Shown here one piece after another: positions 56,598 through 64,000 of a stretch of DNA of 64,000 bases. The stretch's first letter is position 1. Every line of letters begins with the position of its first letter. Under the pieces are notes generated by a model. It did no database searches. It was not told where the DNA came from and was given only the letters and a program-made list of their open reading frames with translations. This DNA is from Pseudorhizobium tarimense. GTDB lineage: Bacteria; Pseudomonadota; Alphaproteobacteria; Rhizobiales; Rhizobiaceae. The translations under genes were made by a program, and so were the position numbers. The DNA lies in contig NZ_JALJRA010000002.1 in NCBI RefSeq assembly GCF_022968135.1, positions 1 through 64,000 on the forward strand, written 5' to 3'.

Positions 56598-57751
56598 GTC
56601 TGGTGAACCGCCTTGCCGCCGATCCAGGTGCTCTTCATCTCCAGCGTATTGCTCAGCAGCACGAAATCGCCGTCAAAGCCGGGTTTAAGACTACCCTTCT
56701 TGCCTGCCAGTCCCGCGGCTTCGGCTGGGTAGAGCGAGACCATCCGCAGGGATTCCTTGAGCGATAGCTCCAGCCTCTCGTGCAGGAACCGGACGGAGGC
56801 GAGCATGTCGATGTCGGCACCGGCAAGCGTCCCGTCGGCCAGTGTCAGCCGGCCGTCCCGGCGTAGGATCTCGCGGCCGTTCAGGGTGAAGCTGGTGAGA
56901 TCGGTGCCAATCGGCGACATGGCATCGGTGACGACGAAGATCCTTCCCGGGCCTCGCTTGGCTCTCAGTGCAATCTGCATCGCTGCCGGATGCACATGCA
57001 CACCGTCGGCAATCAGGCCGGCATGGAGATTACCCGTGTGAAGCGCTGTGCCGACGACGCCCGGTTCCCGGTGGCCCAGCGGGCTCATGGCGTTGAAGAG
57101 ATGGGTGACGGTGCGTGCGCCGGCCCGGGCATAGCGCTCCACCGTCTCGAACGTCGAATCCGTGTGGCCGATGCTGACGATGAAGCCGGCGGCGGCCAGC
57201 CGCGACACCTGCTCCTCGGTCACGTTCTCCGGCGCGACCGTGATCATCATGGCCGGGAAGAGGTCACGGCATTCCAGCAGAAGCTCGAGGTCGCTTCCCT
57301 CCATCGGACGGATCAGCGACGGGTCGTGCGCTCCCTTGCGGGCGAGCGAAAGGTGCGGACCTTCGAGATGCAGTCCGGCGAAACCGGGAAGGTGCTGACG
57401 GATAGCCTCTCGGCCGGCCGCGATGACGGACCGCGTGATGTCGGGCGTATTGGTGATCAGCGTCGGAAGGAGGGCGGTGGTACCGAAGCGGGCATGGGCT
57501 TGGCAGATCGTTCGCAGGCCCTCCACCGTCGGCTCGTCGTTCAGCATCACACCGCCGCCGCCGTTGACCTGCAGGTCGATGAAGCCGGGCACGAGGATGC
57601 CACCCTTAGCCTCGACCACCGTCGCGTTTGACGGTATCTCCCGTACCTGCACGATCGCCTGCACCCGGGCGCCATCGAGGAGAAGGGCAGCGCCCTCGTG
57701 CCAGGTCTCGCCGTCGAAGATGCGTGCGCCGGTGATCGCAGTCAGGGTCAT
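56594..57751 (-). CDS. nagA: N-acetylglucosamine-6-phosphate deacetylase
   Basis: A 385-residue amidohydrolase converting GlcNAc-6-P to GlcN-6-P and acetate. PGFIDLQVNGGGGVMLND is the entry motif (the usual Cys after NG is Gly here). The metal Glu region is HLEGPHLS, followed by IVSIGHTDST, THLFNAMSPLGHREPG and the catalytic-Asp VTDAMSPIGT. It overlaps the upstream SIS gene as ATGA, so the start at 57751 is well supported. It is the last gene of the minus-strand amino-sugar operon. Confidence 0.95.
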   Translation of the reverse strand: MTLTAITGARIFDGETWHEGAALLLDGARVQAIVQVREIPSNATVVEAKGGILVPGFIDLQVNGGGGVMLNDEPTVEGLRTICQAHARFGTTALLPTLITNTPDITRSVIAAGREAIRQHLPGFAGLHLEGPHLSLARKGAHDPSLIRPMEGSDLELLLECRDLFPAMMITVAPENVTEEQVSRLAAAGFIVSIGHTDSTFETVERYARAGARTVTHLFNAMSPLGHREPGVVGTALHTGNLHAGLIADGVHVHPAAMQIALRAKRGPGRIFVVTDAMSPIGTDLTSFTLNGREILRRDGRLTLADGTLAGADIDMLASVRFLHERLELSLKESLRMVSLYPAEAAGLAGKKGSLKPGFDGDFVLLSNTLEMKSTWIGGKAVHQT

Positions 57752-58770
57752 CGTGTTTCTGTCACCTTCTTGAGAGCTGCCGGAGCATCCGGGTTGAAGC
57801 CGCGTGTTCGCGACCAAGCCTCCACGAAGCCGTAGAAAGGCAGGATGAGGCAAAGCGCGTCGGTCAGCGGATGGCCGGTGGCGATGAAGGGAAGCGCGGT
57901 AGTCTTCCGTGCGTTGGTGGATGTCGCAAACGCAAGTGCGCCCTTGTCGACCAGCCCGTCAACGATCTCCACGACAGAGCCTTCCGCCGCGTCGCGCGCA
58001 GCAAAGGCGACGATCGGAAAACGGTAGTCGACAAGCGCCACCGGCCCGTGAAGCACCTCCGCCGAAGAATACGCCTCGGCATGCATGTTGGAGGTTTCCT
58101 TGAACTTCAGCGCCGCTTCGCTGGCGATCGCAAGCGCGGGACCCCGTCCGAGCATGAAGAGAGAATCCGCGTCACCCAGTTGGCCTGCAAGGTCGCTCCA
58201 CTCCAGAGCCACGGCCCTTTCGCAGAATAAGGGTAGCGCCCGAAGGGCTTCGCGCAGGCCTTGGTCGTCCGTCCATTCCGCCAGCACGGCAAGTCCGGCC
58301 ACGATCGAGTTGACGTAGGACTTGGTGGCGGCGACGGCGAGTTCAGGCCCCGCCTGGATGTCGATGGCATGGGCGCAGGCACCCGCGATCGCCGACTGCG
58401 GCGTGTTCGTCAGCGCGATGCTGAGGGCGCCGGCATCGGTTGCGGATTTCGCCATGGCGACGATGTCGGGGCTCTTGCCGGATTGCGAAATGGCGATGGC
58501 GGCACCGCCCTGAAGCTTCATCGGCGCATGGTAGATGGACGCAAGCGAGGGGCCGAGCGACGCCACTGGCCGGCCGGTGGTGAGTTCGATTGCATACTTG
58601 ATGAAGGTTGCGGCATGGTCGGAAGAGCCGCGGGCAATCGTCACGAGGAAGGCTGGATCGCGCTCGCGCAGGGCCCGGCCAGCGGCGGCCAAATCTGCGG
58701 ACGAGCGCTCCAGAAGACGCGCGACCGCCTCCGGTATCTCGTTGATCTCCTGGCGCATGTGGGTCTGCAA
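57748..58770 (-). CDS. SIS-domain glucosamine-6-phosphate deaminase/isomerase (NagB-II type)
   Basis: A 340-residue protein equal to the isomerase half of GlmS, without the glutaminase domain. Two SIS domains are visible: IARGSSDHAATFIKYAIE and AIAISQSGKSPDIVAMAK in the first, FMLGRGPALAIASEAALKFKE in the second. Proteins like this replace NagB by turning GlcN-6-P into fructose-6-P plus ammonia. The start is TTG 58770 with GGGAG upstream, or ATG 58758. It lies between the regulator and nagA. Confidence 0.9.
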   Translation of the reverse strand: MQTHMRQEINEIPEAVARLLERSSADLAAAGRALRERDPAFLVTIARGSSDHAATFIKYAIELTTGRPVASLGPSLASIYHAPMKLQGGAAIAISQSGKSPDIVAMAKSATDAGALSIALTNTPQSAIAGACAHAIDIQAGPELAVAATKSYVNSIVAGLAVLAEWTDDQGLREALRALPLFCERAVALEWSDLAGQLGDADSLFMLGRGPALAIASEAALKFKETSNMHAEAYSSAEVLHGPVALVDYRFPIVAFAARDAAEGSVVEIVDGLVDKGALAFATSTNARKTTALPFIATGHPLTDALCLILPFYGFVEAWSRTRGFNPDAPAALKKVTETR

Positions 58771-58774
58771 GGCT

Positions 58775-59536
58775 TTAGTCTCCCAAGGTGAGTTCGGCGA
58801 CGAAGTCATAGGCGTCACCGCGGTAGAGCGACCGGGTGAACTCGACCACGCGGCCTGAGGCAAGGTAGGAAATGCGCTCGATGGAAAGGCCCGCAGCCCC
58901 GACCGGAACGGCCAGCAGCCCGGCCTCCGGCTCCTTGACGTTGCAGGCGGAGATACGCTGGATCGCGCGCACCGGGCGCGCACTCTTCTTCTGCAGTGCG
59001 GCGTAAAGCGAGGTGGTGACGGCGTCTGGGTCTGGGAGGAGTTCCGCCGAAAGACTCGCCCGCTCGATCGCAAGCGGCAGGTCATTGGCGATGCGCAGGC
59101 GGCCGATGCGCGCCACCATGGTACCTGCGGCGAGGCCCAGCATCATCATCTCTTCCGGTGACGGGTGGAACAGGCCGCGCTCGAGCCACTCGGAACGGGT
59201 CGCTAGTCCCCGGCGCGTCATGTCCTCCGTGAAGGAGGTGAGCTGGGAGAGCGGCTGCTGGACGCGCGAAACCGGCTTGACGACGAAGGTGCCGGACCCC
59301 TGTCGGCGGGTCAGCAGCCCGTCGCGCACCAGGTCGTCGACCGCCTTGCGCACCGTGACCCGGCTAACATTGGCGTATTCGGCGAGATCCCGTTCCGCGG
59401 GGAGAGCGGCACCATGGCCAAGTCGACCGGATTGGATGGCATCCTCAAGCGTCTGCCGGAGCTTCAGGTAGAGCGGCCCACTGCTCGGAGACTGCAGGCC
59501 TTCCAGCGGCAGGATGGATGCAAGCCCCTCGCTCAT
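58775..59536 (-). CDS. GntR/HutC-family regulator of amino-sugar genes
   Basis: A 253-residue regulator. A GntR winged helix occupies about residues 20-88 (LPAERDLAEYANVSRVTVRK and GLLTRRQGSGTFV), and a UTRA effector domain about 105-245 (ERASLSAELLPD, ISYLASGRVVEFTRSLYRGD). UTRA regulators of this kind sense phosphorylated sugars such as GlcNAc-6-P. Its ATG overlaps the kinase stop as ATGA. Its likely sites are the two 20-bp repeats in the nagK-murQ gap. Confidence 0.9.
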   Translation of the reverse strand: MSEGLASILPLEGLQSPSSGPLYLKLRQTLEDAIQSGRLGHGAALPAERDLAEYANVSRVTVRKAVDDLVRDGLLTRRQGSGTFVVKPVSRVQQPLSQLTSFTEDMTRRGLATRSEWLERGLFHPSPEEMMMLGLAAGTMVARIGRLRIANDLPLAIERASLSAELLPDPDAVTTSLYAALQKKSARPVRAIQRISACNVKEPEAGLLAVPVGAAGLSIERISYLASGRVVEFTRSLYRGDAYDFVAELTLGD

Positions 59537-60420
59537 CGCGCCGCCTCTGACGTCTGGAACGTCTGCACAGCGAGGGCGACGGCGCCGGTCAGCGCGTCGG
59601 CCAAGGGCTCGGACAAACGGACGCGATGCCGGTCCGCCAGATAAGAGGGGTAGACCTGCGCCAGACCGCCGAGAAGGCAGAGCCTGCCGCTGTTCTCGGT
59701 AATCCGGCCGACAGCGTCCAAAGCTTCGTCCACCTGTGCCGCCGCATCGCGCATCAGGCGAAGCGCGGTCGGATCTCCATCCGCGGCACCCTGGACCACA
59801 CGCGGCGCGTAACGGCCGAAGTCGCCAGGATGGGCCGCGCGGGCAAAATCGACGATCCTGCGGGGGTCGTTGCCGAACTCCTCGAGAATCGAAGTCGTTA
59901 GCGCGCTCGAGGCTCGAATGCCGTCGTGCGCGAGAAGACTTTCCTGTAGCGCGGCATGACCGATGCGCGCGCCACCGCCGAGGTCCCCGATCTGGAACCC
60001 CCAGCCACCGAGATAATGCAGTTCTCCCTGATGTCGCGCGATGAAGATGGTGCCGGTGCCGACGATCGCGATGGCGCCATCTGCATCTCCCACGGCACCC
60101 TGAAGGGCAATCAGCCCATCGGAGACGATCTGGGCGCTCTGGAAGGGCAGGCGCTCCAAGACATAGGAGACCGCGTCGCCGACATTGTTGCCGGCAAGCC
60201 CGAGAAGCGCCACGCAATCTTCGGGCGCTACGTCGGCAAGAGCGGCATCCGAAAGTGCCAGACGGGCCGCTTCCTCGATGTGGCGGAGAGCCGTGTCCGG
60301 ATCGGTCAGGATGTTGGAGGCACCACTGCGGCCGCGGCCGAGAATGCGCCCATGCGCATCGGCAACCGCCGACCGGCAGCTCGTGCCCCCACCATCAATT
60401 GCTAAGAAGTAAGCCGCCAT
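59533..60420 (-). CDS. BadF/BadG-family N-acetylglucosamine kinase
   Basis: A 295-residue ASKHA-fold kinase. Phosphate-1 motif AIDGGGTSCRSA lies at residues 7-18, followed by VALLGLAGNNVG, the phosphate-2 motif AIVGTGTIFIARH and GWGFQIGDLGGGARIG. In this operon it should phosphorylate GlcNAc, or MurNAc released from cell wall, to the 6-phosphate. GGAGGCACGG precedes the ATG at 60420. It is first in the minus-strand operon, divergent from murQ. Confidence 0.88.
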   Translation of the reverse strand: MAAYFLAIDGGGTSCRSAVADAHGRILGRGRSGASNILTDPDTALRHIEEAARLALSDAALADVAPEDCVALLGLAGNNVGDAVSYVLERLPFQSAQIVSDGLIALQGAVGDADGAIAIVGTGTIFIARHQGELHYLGGWGFQIGDLGGGARIGHAALQESLLAHDGIRASSALTTSILEEFGNDPRRIVDFARAAHPGDFGRYAPRVVQGAADGDPTALRLMRDAAAQVDEALDAVGRITENSGRLCLLGGLAQVYPSYLADRHRVRLSEPLADALTGAVALAVQTFQTSEAAR

Positions 60421-60437
60421 CCGTGCCTCCGCGCCAG

Positions 60438-60457
60438 ATGATACCAAAAAAATACCA
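60438..60457. promoter_or_regulatory. candidate amino-sugar operator, copy 1
   Basis: ATGATACCAAAAAAATACCA lies 18 bp upstream of the kinase ATG. It contains two TACC(A) half-sites separated by a run of A. An inverted copy lies near murQ. Confidence 0.65.
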
Positions 60458-60586
60458 TTTACCAAGTGGGCTGTGCGACAGCGCTTCCCCTCGCAGCTTA
60501 ACCAGCGGAAAAACATCGAGGATTTTAGCCGCTATGCGCTTTGGAAACGGGTGGAAAGGCAATCGTTAATTTTGCCGCTGGACAAT

Positions 60587-60606
60587 TGGTATTTTTTTGG
60601 CATCAT
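60587..60606. promoter_or_regulatory. candidate amino-sugar operator, copy 2
   Basis: The complement reads ATGATGCCAAAAAAATACCA, identical to copy 1 at 19 of 20 positions and in inverted orientation. It ends 22 bp before the murQ ATG, so both divergent operons carry one operator close to the start codon. Confidence 0.65.
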
Positions 60607-60628
60607 TTTGTCCGAGAGGGAGAAGCGG

Positions 60629-61549
60629 ATGAGCAGAACTGCCACCGAAGCCAGACACGGAGATGCCGAAGGGCTCGACGCCCGGCCTTCGCATGAGATC
60701 CTGGCGCTTCTCGCCCAAGGCCAGCAGGCGGCTTCGAAAGCCGTCGACGCCGCAATCCCCGCTATCGATGACGCTGCAAGCCTCGCCTCCCAGGCCCTCC
60801 GCTCCGGCGGTAAGCTGGTTTATGTCGGCGCTGGCAGTTCCGGGCTGATGGCGATGGCAGACGCGCTCGAGCTTCCGGGCACCTATGGCATCGCCAAGAC
60901 GCAGATCACGATCCTGCTTGCCGGCGGCGTCGCGAGCCTTTCCGATCTCGCCGGCTCGCCGGAAGACGACGTGGAGCAGGCGAAGCGGGATGCAGCGGCG
61001 ATCACAGCCGATGACTGCGTCCTCTGCGTCTCGGCCAGCGGCTCGACGCCCTATGTCGTCGCGGTTGCCGAAGCGGCGCGACAGCGCGGGGCGAAGGTCG
61101 TGGCGCTGGCGAACAATCCAGGGGCGAAGCTCTTCGCCTCTGCGGATGTCTCCATTCTTCTCCAGACGCCGCCAGAAGTCATTGCAGGATCTACCCGCAT
61201 GGGCGCGGGCACGGCCCAGAAGATCGCCTTCAACATGCTGTCGACGCTGGTCGGCGTGAAGCTTGGCCATGTGCATGACGGCCATATGGTCAACCTCCAC
61301 CCGGACAATGAAAAGCTGCGGATCCGTGCCGCACGCATGGTCTCCGAAATCGCCGGCGTCGGCGTGGATGAGGCGAGCCGACATCTGGAAAAGGCAAGCG
61401 GCTCGGTAAAGATTGCCGTGCTTCTGGCACGCGGTGCGGCGGACGCCGCTTCAGCGCGGGATTTGCTCGCCCGGTCGGGCGATGCGCTGCGGCCGGCTCT
61501 GGCCGATCTGGAGCAGACAAGATCTACAGGGTTCCACAAACGCGCCTGA
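60629..61549 (+). CDS. murQ: N-acetylmuramic acid 6-phosphate etherase
   Basis: A 306-residue SIS-domain lyase that splits MurNAc-6-P into GlcNAc-6-P and D-lactate, joining cell-wall recycling to NagA. Diagnostic blocks are YVGAGSSGLMAMADALELPGTYG, LAGGVASL-DLAGSPEDD with the catalytic acidic residues, CVSASGSTPYVV, and the STRMGAGTAQKIAFNML stretch. GAGGGAG lies upstream of the ATG. The binding-protein gene follows after 25 bp. Confidence 0.95.
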   Translation: MSRTATEARHGDAEGLDARPSHEILALLAQGQQAASKAVDAAIPAIDDAASLASQALRSGGKLVYVGAGSSGLMAMADALELPGTYGIAKTQITILLAGGVASLSDLAGSPEDDVEQAKRDAAAITADDCVLCVSASGSTPYVVAVAEAARQRGAKVVALANNPGAKLFASADVSILLQTPPEVIAGSTRMGAGTAQKIAFNMLSTLVGVKLGHVHDGHMVNLHPDNEKLRIRAARMVSEIAGVGVDEASRHLEKASGSVKIAVLLARGAADAASARDLLARSGDALRPALADLEQTRSTGFHKRA

Positions 61550-61574
61550 GCGCGCGAACAAGAGGGAGAACGAC

Positions 61575-62831
61575 ATGACCCGTATTCTGAAAGGCATGCT
61601 CTTTGCCACGACCGTGCTGGCCCCGGCCGGCATGGCGATGGCGCAGGAGACACAGCTCACCATCGAGAGCTGGCGCAACGACGACCTGCCGATCTGGCAG
61701 GAAAAGATCATCCCGGCTTTCGAAGCCAAGCATCCCGACATCAAAGTGACCTTCGCGCCGATGGCGCCGACGGAATATAACTCCGCCGTCAATGCCAAGC
61801 TGGAGGCTGGCACTGCAGGCGATTTGATCACCTGCCGTCCGTTCGACCTCTCGCTTGCCATGTTCGAGAAGGGTCAGCTGGCGCCGCTGAACGATCTTGA
61901 GGGCATGGAGAACTTCTCTGACGTCGCCAAGTCCGCCTGGACGACGGATGACGGCCAGACCACCTTCTGCGTGCCGATGGCCTCCGTCATCCACGGCTTC
62001 ATCTACAACAAGGCGGCATTCGAGGAAGTCGGCGTCGAGGTGCCGAAGACCGAGGAAGAATTCTTCGCGGTTCTCGAGAAGATCAAGGAAGACGGCAACT
62101 ACATCCCGATGGCCATGGGCACGAAGGACCAGTGGGAAGCCGCGACCATGGGCTACTACAACATCGGCCCGAACTACTGGAAGGGCGAGGAAGGCCGCAA
62201 GGCGCTCATCGCCGGCACGCAAAAGCTGACCGATCCGCAGTGGGTCGAGCCCTATGCGACGCTCGCCAAGTGGAAGGACTATCTCGGCGACGGCTTTGAG
62301 GCGCAGACCTATCCGGACAGCCAGAACCTCTTCACCCTCGGCCGCGCCGCAATCTATCCGGCAGGTTCATGGGAAATCGCGCCGTTCAAGAGTCAGGCCG
62401 ATTTCGAGATGGGCGCCTTCCCGCCGCCGGTAAAGGCCGAGGGTGACAAGTGCTACATCTCCGACCACAACGACATCGGCATCGGCCTCAATGCCGACAG
62501 CGACAACAAGGAAGCCGCCAAGACCTTTCTGTCCTGGGTTGCTTCGCCGGAATTTGCTGAACTCTACGCGAACTCCGCACCGGGCTTCTTCAGCCTCAAC
62601 TCCACGCCGGTGAAGATGGAAGACGAGCTCGCCCAGGAATTCGTTTCCTGGCGTGAAAACTGCGAAACGACGATCCGCCCAAGCGCGGCAATCGTCGGTC
62701 GCGGCGATCCAAACCTCGACCTCGAAATGTGGCGCACCTCCGCCAACGTCATCAACGGCACGATGACGCCGGAGCAGGCTGGCGAAGAGACCCAGAAGGG
62801 CCTCGACAGCTGGTACAAGCCCAAGCAGTAA
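61575..62831 (+). CDS. sugar ABC transporter substrate-binding protein
   Basis: A 418-residue periplasmic family 1 binding protein (ABC group CUT1). The signal peptide ends near AMAQ (about residue 24). TIESWRNDDLPIWQEKIIPAFEA, FCVPMASVIHGFIYNKAAF and GRAAIYPAGSWEIAPFK match sugar binders of the MalE/UgpB type. The murQ neighbour suggests GlcNAc, chitobiose or MurNAc as ligand. The start has GAGGGAG upstream. A repeat hairpin separates it from the permease genes. Confidence 0.92.
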   Translation: MTRILKGMLFATTVLAPAGMAMAQETQLTIESWRNDDLPIWQEKIIPAFEAKHPDIKVTFAPMAPTEYNSAVNAKLEAGTAGDLITCRPFDLSLAMFEKGQLAPLNDLEGMENFSDVAKSAWTTDDGQTTFCVPMASVIHGFIYNKAAFEEVGVEVPKTEEEFFAVLEKIKEDGNYIPMAMGTKDQWEAATMGYYNIGPNYWKGEEGRKALIAGTQKLTDPQWVEPYATLAKWKDYLGDGFEAQTYPDSQNLFTLGRAAIYPAGSWEIAPFKSQADFEMGAFPPPVKAEGDKCYISDHNDIGIGLNADSDNKEAAKTFLSWVASPEFAELYANSAPGFFSLNSTPVKMEDELAQEFVSWRENCETTIRPSAAIVGRGDPNLDLEMWRTSANVINGTMTPEQAGEETQKGLDSWYKPKQ

Positions 62832-62985
62832 GAGGCACCTTGAGCCTCTGACTGCCTCACCTGATCCTCTCCCCATTCGCGGGGAGAGGGACTTGCTTGC
62901 ATCCTCCTTCGCGATCGTCCGCAACGACGCGGCATCCGCTTCCTCGACGAGACGGGAGACAATGGCGGCAGCCGGATGAGGGGCA
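62831..62985. repeat. palindromic intergenic repeat (REP/RIME-like) within the ABC operon
   Basis: The 193-bp gap holds AGAGGC/GCCTCT (62831-62849), then CCTCTCCCC/GGGGAGAGG with a 6-nt loop (62866-62889). It closes with GGCGGCAGCCGGATGAGGGG, whose complement resembles the CCCCTCATCCGGCTGCCGCC ends common in rhizobial intergenic repeats. It may stabilise the binding-protein mRNA. Confidence 0.6.
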
Positions 62986-63024
62986 TTTCAACAAGTTCGA
63001 CCGAAGTCGCCGTTCCGGGACCGC

Positions 63025-63978
63025 ATGATGAGCCAGTCTGATATCACCGTGACGGAGACAGCGACGCCCAAGCGGCCAGTCCGTTGGCACATCGCTGTGT
63101 TCCTGGCGCCGGCCTTCGTCGTTTATACCGCAGTGATGATCCTGCCGCTGATCGAGACGCTGCGCCTGTCGCTCTTCAACGTGGTTGGCGGCGAGCTCGC
63201 ATTCGTCGGCCTCGCCAATTTCGCGCAGCTCTTCGGCGATCCGCGGCTTGCGGCCGACTTCTGGAACGCGTTTTCCAACAACACGATCTTCTTCCTGATC
63301 CACATGGCGGTGCAGAACCCGATCGGCATTGCGCTTGCCGCCATGCTGTCCCTGCCGGGCCTGCGCTTCGCAGCCTTCTACCGCTCCGCAATCTTCGTCC
63401 CGACACTGCTGTCCTTCGTCATCGTCGGCTTCATCTGGAAGCTCATCCTCTCGCCGATCTGGGGGATTGCGCCCAACCTGATGGACCTCGTCGGACTGAA
63501 ATCCTTCTTCGGGCCCTGGCTCGGCAAGCCCGAAAGCGCGCTGATCACGGTCTCGCTGATTTCCGTCTGGCAATATGTCGGCATCCCGATGATGCTGATC
63601 TATGCCGCACTTTTGAACATTCCGGACGAGGTGCTGGAAGCGGCGGAGATCGACGGCATCACCGGCTGGAGCCAGTTCTGGAAGATCAAGCTGCCGCTGA
63701 TCCTGCCCTCGATCGGTATCATCTCGGTGCTGACCTTCGTCGGCAACTTCAACGCCTTCGACCTGATCTATACGGTCCAGGGCGCCCTGGCGGGTCCGGA
63801 CGGGTCGACCGATATTCTCGGCACGCTGCTCTACCGCACCTTCTTCGGCTTTCAGAACCAGATGGGCAATCCGCCGATGGGCGCGACGATCGCGACCGTG
63901 ATGTTCCTGATCATCCTGGCCGGCGTGTCGCTTTATCTCTTCGTCATCCAGCGGCGCATCCGCCGCTACCAGTTCTGA
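63025..63978 (+). CDS. sugar ABC transporter permease (MalF/UgpA type)
   Basis: A 317-residue inner-membrane protein with six helices. The N-terminus is polar (MMSQSDITVTETATPKR) and VFLAPAFVVYTAVMILPLIE is helix 1. The cytoplasmic EAA loop VLEAAEIDGITGWSQFWKIKLP near residues 205-227 contacts the ATPase. Two ATGs in a row (63025, 63028) could serve as start. It is followed 11 bp later by a second permease gene. Confidence 0.92.
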   Translation: MMSQSDITVTETATPKRPVRWHIAVFLAPAFVVYTAVMILPLIETLRLSLFNVVGGELAFVGLANFAQLFGDPRLAADFWNAFSNNTIFFLIHMAVQNPIGIALAAMLSLPGLRFAAFYRSAIFVPTLLSFVIVGFIWKLILSPIWGIAPNLMDLVGLKSFFGPWLGKPESALITVSLISVWQYVGIPMMLIYAALLNIPDEVLEAAEIDGITGWSQFWKIKLPLILPSIGIISVLTFVGNFNAFDLIYTVQGALAGPDGSTDILGTLLYRTFFGFQNQMGNPPMGATIATVMFLIILAGVSLYLFVIQRRIRRYQF

Positions 63979-63989
63979 AGGGGCAGGCC

Positions 63990-64000
63990 ATGTCGAAAGC
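63990..64000 (+). CDS. start of second sugar ABC permease (cut by window end)
   Basis: Only ATG TCG AAA and two more bases are present, with GGGGCAGG just upstream. By operon order this should be the MalG/UgpE-type partner permease. Confidence 0.45.

Overview
The window is a 64 kb piece of a high-GC alphaproteobacterial chromosome, almost certainly Rhizobiaceae (Sinorhizobium/Ensifer, Shinella or Rhizobium-like). The evidence is an initiator tRNA with the rhizobial anticodon-stem variant, the order rbfA-truB-rpsO-pnp without nusA-infB, the fabA-fabB-fabI operon beside a Fur-family Irr regulator lacking the Cys-Pro haem motif, and a propionyl-CoA/methylmalonyl-CoA module (pccB-pccA-bhbA). No rRNA, IS element, phage gene or CRISPR array is visible. 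Genes are tightly packed and many junctions are ATGA or GTGA stop/start overlaps.

Layout. 0-6.2 kb: tRNA-fMet, galE, a stand-alone receiver protein, an NTF2/SnoaL-like protein, several small membrane or secreted proteins (one only 50 codons long), and a protein-L-isoaspartate methyltransferase fused to an erythromycin-esterase-like domain. 6.2-11.1 kb: a TPP riboswitch followed by an ABC permease and a ThiY-like binding protein, with no ATPase gene, and then a complete TRAP transporter (fused DctQM plus DctP). This is the most unusual unit in the window. 11.1-14.6 kb: a DnaQ-CBS-nucleotidyltransferase fusion and an LhgO-like oxidase. 14.6-22.8 kb: bhbA, pccA and pccB on the minus strand, interrupted by a GST-like yghU, a small unknown gene and a DUF4160/DUF2442 pair. 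22.9-30.8 kb: xylitol-type dehydrogenase, orphan ParA, then a TRAP-dehydrogenase-SDR operon divergent from a GntR regulator with two winged helices.

30.8-42.2 kb is the housekeeping core: a DUF475 membrane protein, rbfA, truB, rpsO, pnp with a structured leader, an RsmC-like methyltransferase, a secondary nuclease-like gene, fabI-fabB-fabA, and irr. 42-49.5 kb: single genes (UPF0126 channel, secreted EF-hand-like protein, YdcF, YoaK, flavoprotein, a 60-residue CxxCxGxG protein, catalase, glutaminase). 49.5-56.6 kb: tricarboxylate transporter tctCBA with a separate periplasmic binding protein and the TctDE two-component system. 56.6-64 kb: divergent amino-sugar operons, nagK-gntR-SIS deaminase-nagA on the minus strand and murQ-binding protein-permeases on the plus strand, separated by two near-identical inverted 20-bp operators.

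Functionally, the window combines carbon scavenging (propionate, tricarboxylates, hydroxy acids, N-acetylglucosamine/muropeptides, thiamine precursors) with core translation, RNA decay and unsaturated fatty-acid synthesis. The sequence runs off the end inside a second sugar ABC permease gene.
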